Shown in pieces: positions 28,951 to 39,404 of a stretch of DNA of 64,000 nt. A program made the translations under genes and the position numbers. The DNA lies in NCBI GenBank assembly GCA_018806915.1, contig JAGKQI010000083.1, forward strand, positions 930,001-994,000, in the 5' to 3' direction. The notes below the pieces were generated by a model, which made no database searches, had not been told where the DNA came from, and saw nothing but the letters and a program-made list of their open reading frames with translations. Each line of letters opens with the position of its first letter. Position 1 is the first letter of the stretch. This stretch comes from Phytophthora colocasiae (Eukaryota; Oomycota; Peronosporomycetes; Peronosporales; Peronosporaceae).

Positions 28951-31272
28951 TCATGCAATCGGCCAAGCTTTAGCTAGTACAGCCCTTTCCTCACTTGCTG
29001 TATACCATGTACAGGCCTCAGGAAACGACACGCGACCGGTAATTTCATTGACAGTCCATCGAAGCAGCAGGACGTTGAAAGTGCGAATTGCTCGTCGAGG
29101 CATCAGCCTTGCCAGCAGCAGGATCACCACATCTTGCGCTTGATAGACGTGCTTGCCATAGAACAGGAAGCCTGTAAGGAGAACCGCTTCGACAGTTGAA
29201 CAGCGAATACCTTTCTGCGTCATGTATGCGATGTCTCCGCAGTCAGTAAAGAGTCTAGCGAACGGCACGCCAAGACAATGTTGCTCGAACGAAGTGAGTG
29301 GAGTTAAGGATGTTCCTCGGGGAGTGTTTGGAGCTCACGAATTTCACGGTAGTGGGAGTGATTGGACTCGAAGGAGTGGGGAAATCCTCCGTGTACACGA
29401 CACGGAAGGACCGATATCCATAGCTTCTCGAACATCTCCAATGCTTGGATTTATCCTTCGCTTTAAGGCCAAGATGATTGAATTAGGCTTGGGAACTGAG
29501 GTCTCAGATCGATTGCTAGTGCATTTGTGAGCGATCATTGCAATGATTCCAGCAACTGATCCCAGAGCCAAAGACACGATCGTTAATATGAAAGCTAAAT
29601 TGTGCGTGAATACAAGACACGAGTCTCGTAATTTGCACAAAGTCGCACCTCCGCTAGAAGTCTTCCGTAGCAACTCTCCATTGACGTCGATAATATACGA
29701 GAGCGAAGCCAGGCGGAAGACATACAATGCAGTTGCAACGCACGTTACCATTAGCAGTTGAGTGAGTTCCCATGCCAATCGGAAGTGGCGAGCTAGCTGT
29801 TGTTCGCCGGATCTCGCCTTCACCATGTTGACGAATGAGTACGAGAAGGCAAAAAAGCAAAACGTAAGATTCGCTACGGATTCAATCGTCAACGTGCCTG
29901 TAGCAAGGCCGAGGTAGTAATTATCGGAATTCGTGACGAGATGATACGTCACTTGAGCGAAGTACAACACCTGCATACGCCCATTTTGACAGCGATACGC
30001 CCAAATCTGCGTGAGTAGAACGGATCGCTTGTGGGACATCACTTGGTAACAACTCACGATGCCCATTAGCAGCATTTGCACCACCACCATACCAGGGAGG
30101 ACACTGATCTTCACTGTATCGCCAAATCGATTCCGAAAAACGTTGAGCATCATCATCACTCGGTTCTCTTGGCCAGTATCAATCTTCGTCACCCATTCCC
30201 AAAGAGAATTATAGTAATTATGAACACAAACGTTCTCAGTGCTGCAAACTGGCAATTCATCGGGTGCTTGGATCATTAATCCGTAAGGTTCCCAGCGCGG
30301 AACAGTAGTGCAGGAGTCCTCGACGAAGATTCCAGATGTATTAACTTCACGTACTCGGCAGCCTCGGAAATATGCACGGAATAAAGGCTGCGTGACGTTG
30401 GATACTTTGTAAACGGTCTCTGTGGCTGGAATGACCTGTGGAACGAAGGCGAGGCTGCTAACGAAATCGTAAGGGAATAATTTGACGAGATCTGGAACAA
30501 ATTTTAACCGGTCTTCGCCGTGTGTTGACAATCCTAATTTTGAATCGAATGGAGTTTCGACATCGGACGACACTCCGTGTAATCTGGAAACACACTGGAA
30601 GTCCGCAGCAGGAACCGAAGAGTATTCAAAACTGTTGGGTGTTGTTTGGAACAGGTATCGTCGTAAAATGCTGTTCATTGTCCACTTTGTTTTGCATTTT
30701 TCAGAATTGACAATTTCAAATTCAAGTTCTCGAATCATTCGGGGCGATACCGAAATCTTAAGAGTAGCGATAATACGAAGAATCTCGTCGGCTTCACCAG
30801 AAATGACGGTGTGCGGTGATCCCCACTCGTTAAACCCCGTGACGCAGACCACTTGGTTAACTTCGAGGTAACTGGCAAGTGCAAGGGCGTCGTCACTTAA
30901 TTCCATTTCAGGTGATACTGCTGCCACTTGTAGTTCTTGGAAAATAGGTTTACTCAAAAGTGCGTTTTGCCCAAAAGCGCTGAAATGAAGCAGAGCTAAC
31001 GAGCACGTCCGGTTGCAATTTGTACATCCGCCGATCATTACTCGGTCCATTTCACTGAACGCGAAATAGCTCTCGGACGAATCGATCAACACATTTCCAC
31101 CATTCAGGTACGACGTTTTAGCGAATATTATCGTGAGAAGGAGAGGAGCTACGAAAACTCGACCACCAATTGCAAGAACAGCCAGGACTGCTGCTATGGA
31201 TACCTCTTGTTGTCGGGAGGATTTTGAATGCGGTTGCTTCTGACGCGTTGGCGACGGAAGTATCGTTGCCAT
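28951..31272 (-). CDS. Multi-pass membrane protein, unrecognised (copy A)
   Basis: A 642-residue frame (31272-29344, MATILPSPTRQKQ start) is followed by a second frame from about 29335 to 28951 that continues membrane-protein-like sequence (VEAVLLTGFLFYG, AQDVVILLLARLM), so the full product is probably about 770 residues with one frame change near 29340. It has an N-terminal membrane helix (VSIAAVLAVLAIGG...LLLTIIFA), a large extracytosolic domain with paired cysteines (TNCNRTC, GFNEWGSP, CSTENVCVHNY), and then at least five helices (VLPGMVVVQMLLMGIVSCY, LTFCFFAFSYSFVNMV, AWELTQLLMVTCVATALYVF, LAFILTIVSLALGSVAGII and the C-terminal pair). I do not recognise the family. Its 5' two thirds is duplicated at 32269-33696. 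Confidence 0.65.
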
Positions 31273-32270
31273 CGGACAATAAAATGGTGGAGAGCCTTGA
31301 AACCTGAAACTGACGAAAATTAAAAGTTGTCATTTCAAGTATGCTTCCAGCGCTTGCAGCTTTTTCAGTGATAACGAGAAACAAGTGAACAACAAGTAAA
31401 CGAGCTGAAGATCTGACTCTCTGAATTATGAGGTTAAGACGTTGTGGAGTCCACAATGTGGATTGATGAGGGCGTTTGCATCGAGCTACACATGGAGAAC
31501 AGATCAAGCTGAAACGCTGAAGAATCGTATTGGCTGAACGACTACAGCGGCACAAGAAGGTCAACTTGACAGGAATCGCTGATGCATAGATAACCGGTCG
31601 CTTTGTGACCTTCGTGGCAATCTACCATCCCCAACCACCCATACCTCCCCAGCCACCCATGCCACCCCAGCCACCCCAGCCACCACATCCTCCACAGCTA
31701 CCCCAGCCTCCCCATGGACGGCTCCATCCGAATCCGCCAAACCATTCCTTCTTCTTGTCATTGGCGGTCTCCTTGGCAGCAGTGGCATCTGGCAAGTTGG
31801 ATGCCGTCGGAAGATGCGCATGCTCAGAAGCAGGTTCAGGTGCGGCGAGAGCTCTCAGAGCCGGTTGGTACTCATTGGCCGCTGCAACGGCAACAAGTGT
31901 GGTGGCGGCGAGTGCGACGAACTTCATAGTACTTGCTCACTTGTGGCGAATGGACTTGTACGGAGGAAAGCAAGTTGGTTTGTGAGCGTTCGAATGAGGC
32001 ATGAAGAAGGGGTAGTAGTCGTGCTCCATCATGAGAAAGTTTTCAGGAAGTACTTTCAACGGAACATGCAAACAAGCCACTGAAAAGAGTTTTCGTTGCG
32101 ATTCCCTGCAATTACCACGTAAAGGACGTCTAATATCCTTAGTAGTTGGCAAAATGCGTCATGACCTTGTCGATGAGGTCTGACTGCAAATGGTGACTTA
32201 AACCCACGTACCACGACCGAGTTCGTGCTTGCAGAGCCAATAGTTCCTCTCTCGGTGTCCATTCTCCCCA
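29741..32270. repeat. Tandem segmental duplication, unit A
   Basis: Unit A (about 2,530 bp) is repeated as unit B (32269-34694). Each unit holds, on the minus strand, the last 115 or so bases of the glycosyltransferase coding region, the secreted Gly/Trp-rich gene and the 5' part of the membrane-protein gene. The internal junction near 32270 shows a CA microhomology. Unit B lacks 105 bp (A positions about 31008-31112). Other differences are few single-base changes, so the event is recent. Confidence 0.92.
31622..31927 (-). CDS. Small secreted Gly/Trp-rich protein (copy A)
   Basis: This 101-residue protein has a clear signal peptide (MKFVALAATTLVAVAAANEY). A linker follows (ALRALAAPEPASEHAHLPTA, ETANDKKKEWFGGFGW), then a C-terminal Gly/Trp repeat of WGG and MGG units (CGGWGGWGGMGGWGGMGGWG). 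The protein should be exported. The tail may form an aggregating or wall-associated structure; that is inference. There are no RXLR-dEER or LFLAK effector motifs. It lies between the glycosyltransferase tail and the membrane-protein gene on the same strand. Confidence 0.8.
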   Translation of the reverse strand: MKFVALAATTLVAVAAANEYQPALRALAAPEPASEHAHLPTASNLPDATAAKETANDKKKEWFGGFGWSRPWGGWGSCGGCGGWGGWGGMGGWGGMGGWGW

Positions 32271-33696
32271 CGTTACCATTAGCAGTTGAGTGAGTTCCCA
32301 TGCCAATCGGAAGTGGCGAGCTAGCTGTTGTTCGCCAGATCTCGCCTTCACCATGTTGACGAATGAGTACGAGAAGGCAAAAAAGCAAAACGTAAGATTC
32401 GCTACGGATTCAATCGTCAACGTGCCTGTAGCAAGGCCGAGGTAGTAATTATCGGAATTCGTGACGAGATGATACGTCACTTGAGCGAAGTACAACACCT
32501 GCATTACGCCCATTTTGACAGCGATACGCCCAAATCTGCGTGAGTAGAACGGATCGCTTGTGGGACATCACTTGGTAACAACTCACGATGCCCATTAGCA
32601 GCATTTGCACCACCACCATACCAGGGAGGACACTGATCTTCACTGTATCGCCAAATCGATTCCGAAAAACGTTGAGCATCATCATCACTCGGTTCTCTTG
32701 GCCAGTATCAATCTTCGTCACCCATTCCCAAAGAGAATTATAGTAATTATGAACACAAACGTTCTCAGTGCTGCAAACTGGCAATTCATCGGGTGCTTGG
32801 ATCATTAATCCGTAAGGTTCCCAGCGCGGAACAGTAGTGCAGGAGTCCTCGACGAAGATTCCAGATGTATTAACTTCACGTACTCGGCAGCCTCGGAAAT
32901 ATGCACGGAATAAAGGCTGCGTGACGTTGGATACTTTGTAAACGGTCTCTGTGGCTGGAATGACCTGTGGAACGAAGGCGAGGCTGCTAACGAAATCGTA
33001 AGGGAATAATTTGACGAGATCTGGAACAAATTTTAACCGGTCTTCGCCGTGTGTTGACAATCCTAATTTTGAATCGAATGGAGTTTCGACATCGGGACGA
33101 CACTCCGTGTAATCTGGAAACACACTGAAGTCCGCAGCAGGAACCGAAGAGTATTCAAAACTGTTGGGTGTTGTTTGGAACAGGTATCGTCGTAAAATGC
33201 TGTTCATTGTCCACTTTGTTTTGCATTTTTCAGAATTGACAATTTCAAATTCAAGTTCTCGAATCATTCGGGGCGATACCGAAATCTTAAGAGTAGCGAT
33301 AATACGAAGAATCTCGTCGGCTTCACCAGAAATGACGGTGTGCGGTGATCCCCACTCGTTAAACCCCGTGACGCAGACCACTTGGTTAACTTCGAGGTAA
33401 CTGGCAAGTGCAAGGGCGTCGTCACTTAATTCCATTTCAGGTGATACTGCTGCCACTTGTAGTTCTTGGAAAATAGGTTTACTCAAAAGTGCGTTTTGCC
33501 CAAAAGCGCTGAAATGAAGCAGAGCTAACGAGCACGACGTTTTAGCGAATATTATCGTGAGAAGGAGAGGAGCTACGAAAACTCGACCACCAATTGCAAG
33601 AACAGCCAGGACTGCTGCTATGGATACCTCTTGTTGTCGGGAGGATTTTGAATGCGGTTGCTTCTGACGCGTTGGCGACGGAAGTATCGTTGCCAT
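32139..33696 (-). pseudogene. Chimeric duplicate: membrane protein joined to glycosyltransferase tail
   Basis: Copy B of the membrane-protein gene starts at 33696 with the same N-terminus as copy A. It lacks 35 residues in frame (after IIFAKTS; the 105-bp deletion) and is open to 32449. One extra T near 32505 shifts it; the 32513-32139 frame then continues YLGLATGTLTIESVANL... to ELTQLLMVT. At the duplication junction (32270) it fuses in frame to WGEWTPREELLALQARTRSW and ends HFANY, the C-terminal tail of the glycosyltransferase at 34563. The fusion would end after the third or fourth membrane helix with a soluble tail. Only one indel separates it from a continuous chimeric frame. Confidence 0.85.
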
Positions 33697-34694
33697 CGGA
33701 CAATAAAATGGTGGAGAGCCTTGAAACCTGAAACTGACGAAAATTAAAAGTTGTCATTTCAAGTATGCTTCCAGCGCTTGCAGCTTTTTCAGTGATAACG
33801 AGAAACAAGTGAACAACAAGTAAACGAGCTGAAGATCTGACTCTCTGAATTATGAGGTTAAGACGTTGTGGAGTCCACAATGTGGATTGATGAGGGCGTT
33901 TGCATCGAGCTACACATGGAGAACAGATCAAGCTGAAACGCTGAAGAATCGTATTGGCTGAACGACTACAGCGGCACAAGAAGGTCAACTTGACAGGAAT
34001 CGCTGATGCATAGATAACCGGTCGCTTTGTGACCTTCGTGGCAATCTACCATCCCCAACCACCCATACCTCCCCAGCCACCCATGCCACCCCAGCCACCC
34101 CAGCCACCACATCCTCCACAGCTACCCCAGCCTCCCCATGGACGGCTCCATCCGAATCCGCCAAACCATTCCTTCTTCTTGTCATTGGCGGTCTCCTTGG
34201 CAGCAGTGGCATCTGGCAAGTTGGATGCCGTCGGAAGATGCGCATGCTCAGAAGCAGGTTCAGGTGCGGCGAGAGCTCTCAGAGCCGGTTGGTACTCATT
34301 GGCCGCTGCAACGGCAACAAGTGTGGTGGCGGCGAGTGCGACGAACTTCATAGTACTTGCTCACTTGTGGCGAATGGACTTGTACGGAGGAAAGCAAGTT
34401 GGTTTGTGAGCGTTCGAATGAGGCATGAAGAAGGGGTAGTAGTCGTGCTCCATCATGAGAAAGTTTTCAGGAAGTACTTTCAACGGAACATGCAAACAAG
34501 CCACTGAAAAGAGTTTTCGTTGCGATTCCCTGCAATTACCACGTAAAGGACATCTAATATCCTTAGTTGTTGGCAAAATGCGTCATGACCGTGTCGATGA
34601 GGTCTGACTGCAAATGGTGACTTAAACCCACGTACCACGACCGAGTTCGTGCTTGCAGAGCCAATAGTTCCTCTCTCGGTGTCCATTCTCCCCA
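32269..34694. repeat. Tandem segmental duplication, unit B
   Basis: The 2,426-bp unit is the second copy of 29741-32270, minus a 105-bp internal deletion. Its right edge lies inside the glycosyltransferase gene, whose intact copy continues to 36560. Unit B is therefore contiguous with the ancestral arrangement on its right side, and unit A with that on its left. Confidence 0.92.
34046..34351 (-). CDS. Small secreted Gly/Trp-rich protein (copy B)
   Basis: The protein is identical in all 101 residues to the one at 31622-31927: signal peptide, linker and WGG/MGG tail. It is a product of the tandem duplication, so both copies, with their upstream regions, may be expressed. Confidence 0.8.
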   Translation of the reverse strand: MKFVALAATTLVAVAAANEYQPALRALAAPEPASEHAHLPTASNLPDATAAKETANDKKKEWFGGFGWSRPWGGWGSCGGCGGWGGWGGMGGWGGMGGWGW

Positions 34695-36560
34695 TTCCAA
34701 ATGTCCGTTTTCAGTCTCCTTGGAATTTGTCGACATGGAATCACCATTCTTCATAAAGTATTTGCTCATCTGGCGTGGGAGATCTCGTTTCCAGTCGCTC
34801 ACGAAGAGAACAGGAGCATTCAAACGACGAAGAACGCCATGGACATCTTCAGGAACACAACGCCAGGAATCAGGGTACGCTGGGTGGAAAAACACGCCAG
34901 GTGGTTGACATTGCGCTGGTAACTCCTCTACAATGGGGATTGATCCAGACGATAAGGCCTCCCAGATCCGATACTGCTCCGGGTTTTTCCCGAGTGGGCA
35001 GATCGTAAACACCGACTGCTGAAGTGTGGACACGTAAGCAGCAGGGGCAGTTGAAAGATACCAGCGCCAAGCAGTTCCCAGTCGCTTGTCCACTGCTTGC
35101 AGAGCCTTGAACAGCATGTCGTTGTGTTCAACAACACAACGCCGAGAGTTCGCTTGTGTTGCACGTTCGAGATCACCACAGACTTCCAATGCAGCCATCA
35201 TGGCCTGCACACGCGTTGGCTTCTCGATTGTCCAGCTCACCATGAGATTCAAGAGGAATTTGCGTCCAATTCCAGTAGCAAGAGGACGAGGAGGGTTGAG
35301 ATGATGCGCGTTCAGCGGGAAACCATGTTCAAAGCTGGGTCCGAGTGGCAAGGACACAAACCGTTTGCCATCCACTAGAGTGCAGTCGCCGTACGGCATC
35401 AACCCGAACTTGATGGCTGCGTTGCCCGAGAAGCGCTCGGGGTTGGGATTGTTGCAGTTTTCCTTCGATAGAGTGAGGAATCCGACACGAGGCTGGAATG
35501 GAAGCGCTTTATCCTCGAAGAAACGGTGGACACAATCTAAGGACTGTGCCGCCACTAACAAATTGCTCTTGGCTGGAAGATTGTGCAGCTCCTGTGCGTT
35601 GTGGACCATGTGGAACTCGAGATTTAGCTCAGCTACTCGTCGTGTCCATGGTTCACCGACTGGAGTCTCCACTCTAGGGTCGAAGTAAGGGCCCAGAAGA
35701 TCGTGCCACAAGTATGGGAACAATGTGATCTCGTCTACAGGTCTCGCCTTGACAAATCCCGTGGTTACAATTGCAGCAGCATCTTTATCATTATCACCTG
35801 ATGAACTTGAAGCCGTCCAGGACGTGGGCAAAGGCTCTACTATAGGCACCATTTGATCCGAATCCAGCTCCAGCACGTGGTCATAGTCGAATGGCACCAC
35901 GTACACCACTGTTTTCCCCTTTTGCTCCAATTGTCTAAACCTCTCAACGATCGGATCCAACGTACGAAACTCGGTGTAATCTGCCATGGCATCGCGAAAA
36001 TTACACGTATCCAGAATATCCACGGGGAGTTTGTGCGTGTCCTGAAACAATCTTTTCCCAGTATTCTCGAGCGAATACCATTCGTAAGGTTGTTCCACGT
36101 AAGATCCAGTACGAAGCTTGAGTACAATTGTAGTAGTAATAACACTAGCTAATGTCATTAACAGCGTGACAATAGCAGAACGACGTGCGAGTTGTTTCCA
36201 CTTAAAGACGTGGACGTCGCTGTCATCTTCATCATCTTCTGCTCCTGCACGTGCTGGCTTGAGCTTGAGTCTTGCTGCTTCTTCGTCTGCTTTGGCACTT
36301 TCCACTGAGGCTGTGGAGTGACGTCTCGTGCTCAATTCTGGCACATCTTCCGATGTTCTACGATCTCTGGCGGTTGATGCACAGTCGAGTGAGTCGTCTT
36401 GCTCTAGAGGACTGTAGTGCCGCTTGTTTCTCGCTCGGATTGCCCGTTCGTGGCGATAAGTCCACCAGACTAGTATTACGATAACCTGGAAGATCACACC
36501 AGTGCCCCAGACCCATAGCAGCAGAGCTACAGACGGATACATGTGCAGTGCATTGGGCAT
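34563..36560 (-). CDS. Exostosin-like (GT47-type) membrane glycosyltransferase
   Basis: This intact frame encodes 665 residues. Two membrane helices lie near the N-terminus (YPSVALLLWVWGTGVIF, about residues 9-30, and SAIVTLLMTLASVITTTIVL, about 129-150), separated by an acidic, Ser-rich loop. The lumenal part contains the exostosin-family motif FTICPLGKNPEQYRIWEALS (about residues 517-536) followed by SGSIPIVEE, typical of GT47 and RXYLT1/TMEM5-like transferases that add sugars to glycoproteins in the Golgi. Two hydrophobic segments are unusual for a type II enzyme, which has one. The donor sugar and acceptor cannot be told. Its last 38 or so codons are duplicated at 32139. Confidence 0.78.
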   Translation of the reverse strand: MPNALHMYPSVALLLWVWGTGVIFQVIVILVWWTYRHERAIRARNKRHYSPLEQDDSLDCASTARDRRTSEDVPELSTRRHSTASVESAKADEEAARLKLKPARAGAEDDEDDSDVHVFKWKQLARRSAIVTLLMTLASVITTTIVLKLRTGSYVEQPYEWYSLENTGKRLFQDTHKLPVDILDTCNFRDAMADYTEFRTLDPIVERFRQLEQKGKTVVYVVPFDYDHVLELDSDQMVPIVEPLPTSWTASSSSGDNDKDAAAIVTTGFVKARPVDEITLFPYLWHDLLGPYFDPRVETPVGEPWTRRVAELNLEFHMVHNAQELHNLPAKSNLLVAAQSLDCVHRFFEDKALPFQPRVGFLTLSKENCNNPNPERFSGNAAIKFGLMPYGDCTLVDGKRFVSLPLGPSFEHGFPLNAHHLNPPRPLATGIGRKFLLNLMVSWTIEKPTRVQAMMAALEVCGDLERATQANSRRCVVEHNDMLFKALQAVDKRLGTAWRWYLSTAPAAYVSTLQQSVFTICPLGKNPEQYRIWEALSSGSIPIVEELPAQCQPPGVFFHPAYPDSWRCVPEDVHGVLRRLNAPVLFVSDWKRDLPRQMSKYFMKNGDSMSTNSKETENGHLEWGEWTPREELLALQARTRSWYVGLSHHLQSDLIDTVMTHFANN

Positions 36561-36873
36561 GTTTGCAGGACGGAATGGAAATGCTCGATAGTCGAAGAGC
36601 TACTTTATCGTTTGACCAGTTCGAAACTGGAATACAAATATCTACAGTGTGTGTAGTGTGCACACGTCACAGATGGAGTGTCGGCACAGTAAGAAGTGGG
36701 TACAGCTGGTGAAACTCGTAGTGTCTAACGTCTTGACAGTTGTGGACGCGAGAGCTTGAGCATTGCATGCACACCACATCGATTTGATAAGAGTCTGTTG
36801 CAGTAATCTGCTTGGTATCATGACGGTTCGATTAAGTGACAATCAAATACACTGCACCTACATACAACACAGC
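36561..36873. other. Intergenic, no gene seen
   Basis: These 313 bp between the glycosyltransferase start and the 3' end of the Pro/Gln/His-rich gene should contain the glycosyltransferase promoter. No clear motif is called. Confidence 0.4.
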
Positions 36874-37458
36874 TCACTTGAAGAAACCCTTGCGTTTGTA
36901 GCCCTTGTGTTTGTAGTGACCATAACCATGACCGTAGTGGCCATGTCCGTATCCGTGTCCGTAACCATGTCCATACCCATGGTGCCTTCCAAAGCCCAAC
37001 ATCCCGCCAAGTCCTCTGCGCTTGTACCCCTTGTACTTGTAGTGGTGGCCATAGCCATGGTGGTGTGCGTGGTGCACATGGTGTACGCCCGGTTGCACGA
37101 CGTAAACAGGTTGCGGTGGTGGAGCTGCATACACTGGAGGCGGTGCAGCATAGACTGGGGGAGGAGGTGCAGCGTACGGTGCTGGCTGGGGGTACGCGTG
37201 CGGGGCAGGGGCCGGATAGGCGTAACCAGGAGCAGGAGCTGGAGGGTAAGGGTGTTGCTGTGGCGGAGGGTAAGGCGCTTGGGCTGGAGCTGCTTGCGGA
37301 GGGTAGGCAGGCTGCGCAACAGGAGGCTGTTGCTGAGGCGGAGGTTGCTGTTGAGGAGGGTAACCTGGTGCAGGCTGCTGTTGAGGCGGTGCTCCTTGTG
37401 GAGGGTAGCCCTGTTGCTGTTGAGGAGGCTGGCCGGCGGGCGGATGTTGGTTGTACAT
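36874..37458 (-). CDS. XYPPX-repeat protein with HGYGHG tail
   Basis: The chosen start is the ATG at 37458 (MYNQHPPAGQPPQQQQGYPP), because the residues upstream are unlike the rest. The 194-residue product has an N-terminal Pro/Gln/Tyr-rich half with YPPQ and YAAPPP repeats (XYPPX type), then HHVHHAHHHGYGHHYKYKGY and repeated GYGHG units, ending YKHKGYKRKGFFK. There is no signal peptide or membrane helix. It resembles the protein at 51649-52119 in plan: Pro/Tyr repeats followed by a Lys/Gly/Tyr basic tail. Such low-complexity proteins may phase-separate or bind surfaces; function unknown. Confidence 0.65.
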   Translation of the reverse strand: MYNQHPPAGQPPQQQQGYPPQGAPPQQQPAPGYPPQQQPPPQQQPPVAQPAYPPQAAPAQAPYPPPQQHPYPPAPAPGYAYPAPAPHAYPQPAPYAAPPPPVYAAPPPVYAAPPPQPVYVVQPGVHHVHHAHHHGYGHHYKYKGYKRRGLGGMLGFGRHHGYGHGYGHGYGHGHYGHGYGHYKHKGYKRKGFFK

Positions 37459-37616
37459 CAGAGCTCGTTCTTCTTCTTCTTCCAGCCGCAGAAAATGCAG
37501 TAATGATGAAGAGCTCCGGAGTTGAGTCCAACGACGGACGACGCAAATCAAAATCGATTAATAATTTTCGGTCTCAGACGATTAATTTACAGTAATTTCT
37601 GATTCCACCAAAGTGA

Positions 37617-37758
37617 TTATCGTAACTCGTAGGCTGGAGGGGCTGATTTACTCCACTGTCCTTCCGGTAGTGGTGCAGATGGTGCACTCGTCGTAGACTT
37701 TGCTGATGCAGGCGGCTCCGGTGTAAGGAGTGGATATCCAAGATTCTGTTTTGCCGAG
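37617..37758 (-). pseudogene. 3' part of Pro/His-rich gene split by copia insertion
   Basis: If the copia block and one CCGAG target copy are removed, the minus-strand frame of 48751-49012 continues here without a stop for about 46 codons (AKQNLGYPLLTPEPPASAKS, later APPAYELR) to TAA at 37617-37619. The sequence is Pro/Ser/Thr-rich, in keeping with the 5' half. The host protein before insertion would be about 134 residues or more. Confidence 0.7.
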
Positions 37759-38061
37759 TGTTAAAATGAGCCACAAGCCAGTGGAGGCATAGGCTGTGGT
37801 GTAGTATACAAAAGATTAGATAAGTATATTCAAGTTAAGTGAACACTGTCTAAGTGTGGAAAGGCGGCGTCTGTAACTGCCAATCAACGCTGTCGGCGCT
37901 TCTGCCGACGGCAACAATTCACTCGTGCGATGATGGTCAAACCGGCGAAAGGAGCTCACTTCTCCTTTTTCCAACGACTGAGCACATCGGTCTATTAGAG
38001 GGCAATTAAGTAGAGAATAATAAATTGAGATTAAACAACAACAAAGTTTTCGTGTTCAACA
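37759..38061 (+). repeat. Copia LTR 1
   Basis: The 303-bp LTR runs TGTTAAAATGAGCC to CGTGTTCAACA. It differs from LTR 2 and 3 mainly by homopolymer-length changes (the CTTTTTCC and TTAAAC regions). Confidence 0.93.
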
Positions 38062-38083
38062 TTTCAAGTATTGAGTACTGAAG

Positions 38084-39402
38084 ATGGCCAAGGAAAACAA
38101 GAAGGACTTTTCGGGGCTGAAGTTCAACGGCAAGCCAAGCTGACTTTCAGCGATGGAAGGATGCGGTGTTGGCGCATCTGACGCAGATGACCAACCGTCG
38201 TCGTGTCACCGAGATTCAAGCCGGTCGATCTGCACCGACTCTAGGGTACCAGGATTTGCTCACGAATCCGGCCCCTGTACCGGCTTTGAGTGACCAAGCG
38301 ACTGAGGCCCAGCGTAATGGACATGCGCTAGAGACGGCCTTTTTGCAAGAGCAGGAATCGTACCTGCGGGATCTGTTCAATCAGACACTCCCGCACGGCT
38401 ATATGGCGCAATTGAGCACACCGCTTGCGTCACAGCCGGTACCGCAGTTCTGGCAGCAACTTGAGGCTGATTTTGGGCAGAACAACGCAATGGGGATGGT
38501 GGAGATGATCCAAGAGTTTGAGCATCACCCTGGCTATGGATTTCGGCTCGATTGGTGAGCTTTTTCAGCGTCTGCGTGCGGTGCGCAATCGGCTGAACAG
38601 GCAGGGCCAAGATACATTGAGGGTGCACCTTCTCCCTAGTCAACTGATGATTGGGAAGGTTCTGTCGCTCATCCCGAGCCACCTTTGGGGACCAAGTGTC
38701 ACTTTTACGCCTGATGAATTCCACGTTGGAAAAGGTGGAGAAGAAGATGAGGAGTATCTTCGGGAACAAGAGCAAGGCGGAGATACAGGCAATGGGGAAA
38801 ACTGCCACGCCTGTTCCAGTCAACTATGCTGCCTCGGCTACAGCTGGTGGCAAGAAGGCCCAACCCAAGAAGTCAGGGAAGCGTAAGGCCACGCCCTTAC
38901 CCATGGACGATGAGCGCGTGAACGCCTGCTTCTATTGCAATGGCGTTCACAATGACATGAATGGAATTGGCCCCCACTTCAAACGGGATTGACCTATTAG
39001 AAAAATGGATATTGCGAATGGTGTTGGCCGCAAGAACATCTACAGCGAGCCAAAGCGCCTGCGGATTCGGAAGGCCGATCACGCTCGAGTGCAGAAGGTG
39101 CGACCTGCCCAGTCTGCCCCGCGCGCGTCGAGATCCCTGTTGATGCTGCGTGCCTCGAAAAGCTCACCATTGTAGAGAGTGGGCCAAGTACGCCTCCTGC
39201 GACTGCTTCGACAGATGTGCCGGTGACACCCGGTGAATATGATACGCCCAACTCACCTGTTGTGTCCAGCATCGCAGACAGTGACGAGGATATGGATGAG
39301 TTTGACGACAACGGTGGGATCCCTGTCAACAATGCGTCGGTCACATCTGCAGCCGCAGAGATCGAAGAAAAAGTGCAAAGAGCCTGGAAGATACGGTAGG
39401 TC
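38084..39402 (+). pseudogene. Copia Gag, first copy (broken)
   Basis: ATG 38084 (MAKENKKDFSGLKFNGKPS) is followed by an extra T near 38141 that shifts the frame. Coding resumes at 38166-38558 (VLAHLTQMTNRRRVTEIQAG, YLRDLFNQTLPHGYMAQLST) and in other frames to the region ACFYCNGVHNDMNGIGPHFK. The zinc-knuckle-like motif has unusual spacing (CX2CX12HX4C, or CX2CX3HX13C). Its final Cys codon is replaced by TGA here (38990-38992), whereas the second copy has TGC. Confidence 0.75.
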
Positions 39403-39404
39403 GC

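Noticed and set aside
31622..31927. RXLR or Crinkler effector for the secreted Gly/Trp-rich protein
   Set aside because: The signal peptide is present, but there is no RXLR-dEER or LFLAK motif; ALRAL does not fit the pattern. The tail is a simple Gly/Trp repeat.
31605..31985. Plus-strand Pro-rich ORF opposite the Gly/Trp-rich gene
   Set aside because: It is the antisense shadow of the WGG repeat (Gly/Trp codons read as Pro/Gln). The minus strand has the signal peptide and a sensible start and stop.
36763..37503. Long plus-strand ORF rich in Val, Arg and Leu opposite the XYPPX gene
   Set aside because: The opposite strand shows clear YPPQ and HGYGHG repeats and a basic tail. The plus-strand frame is a compositional by-product.
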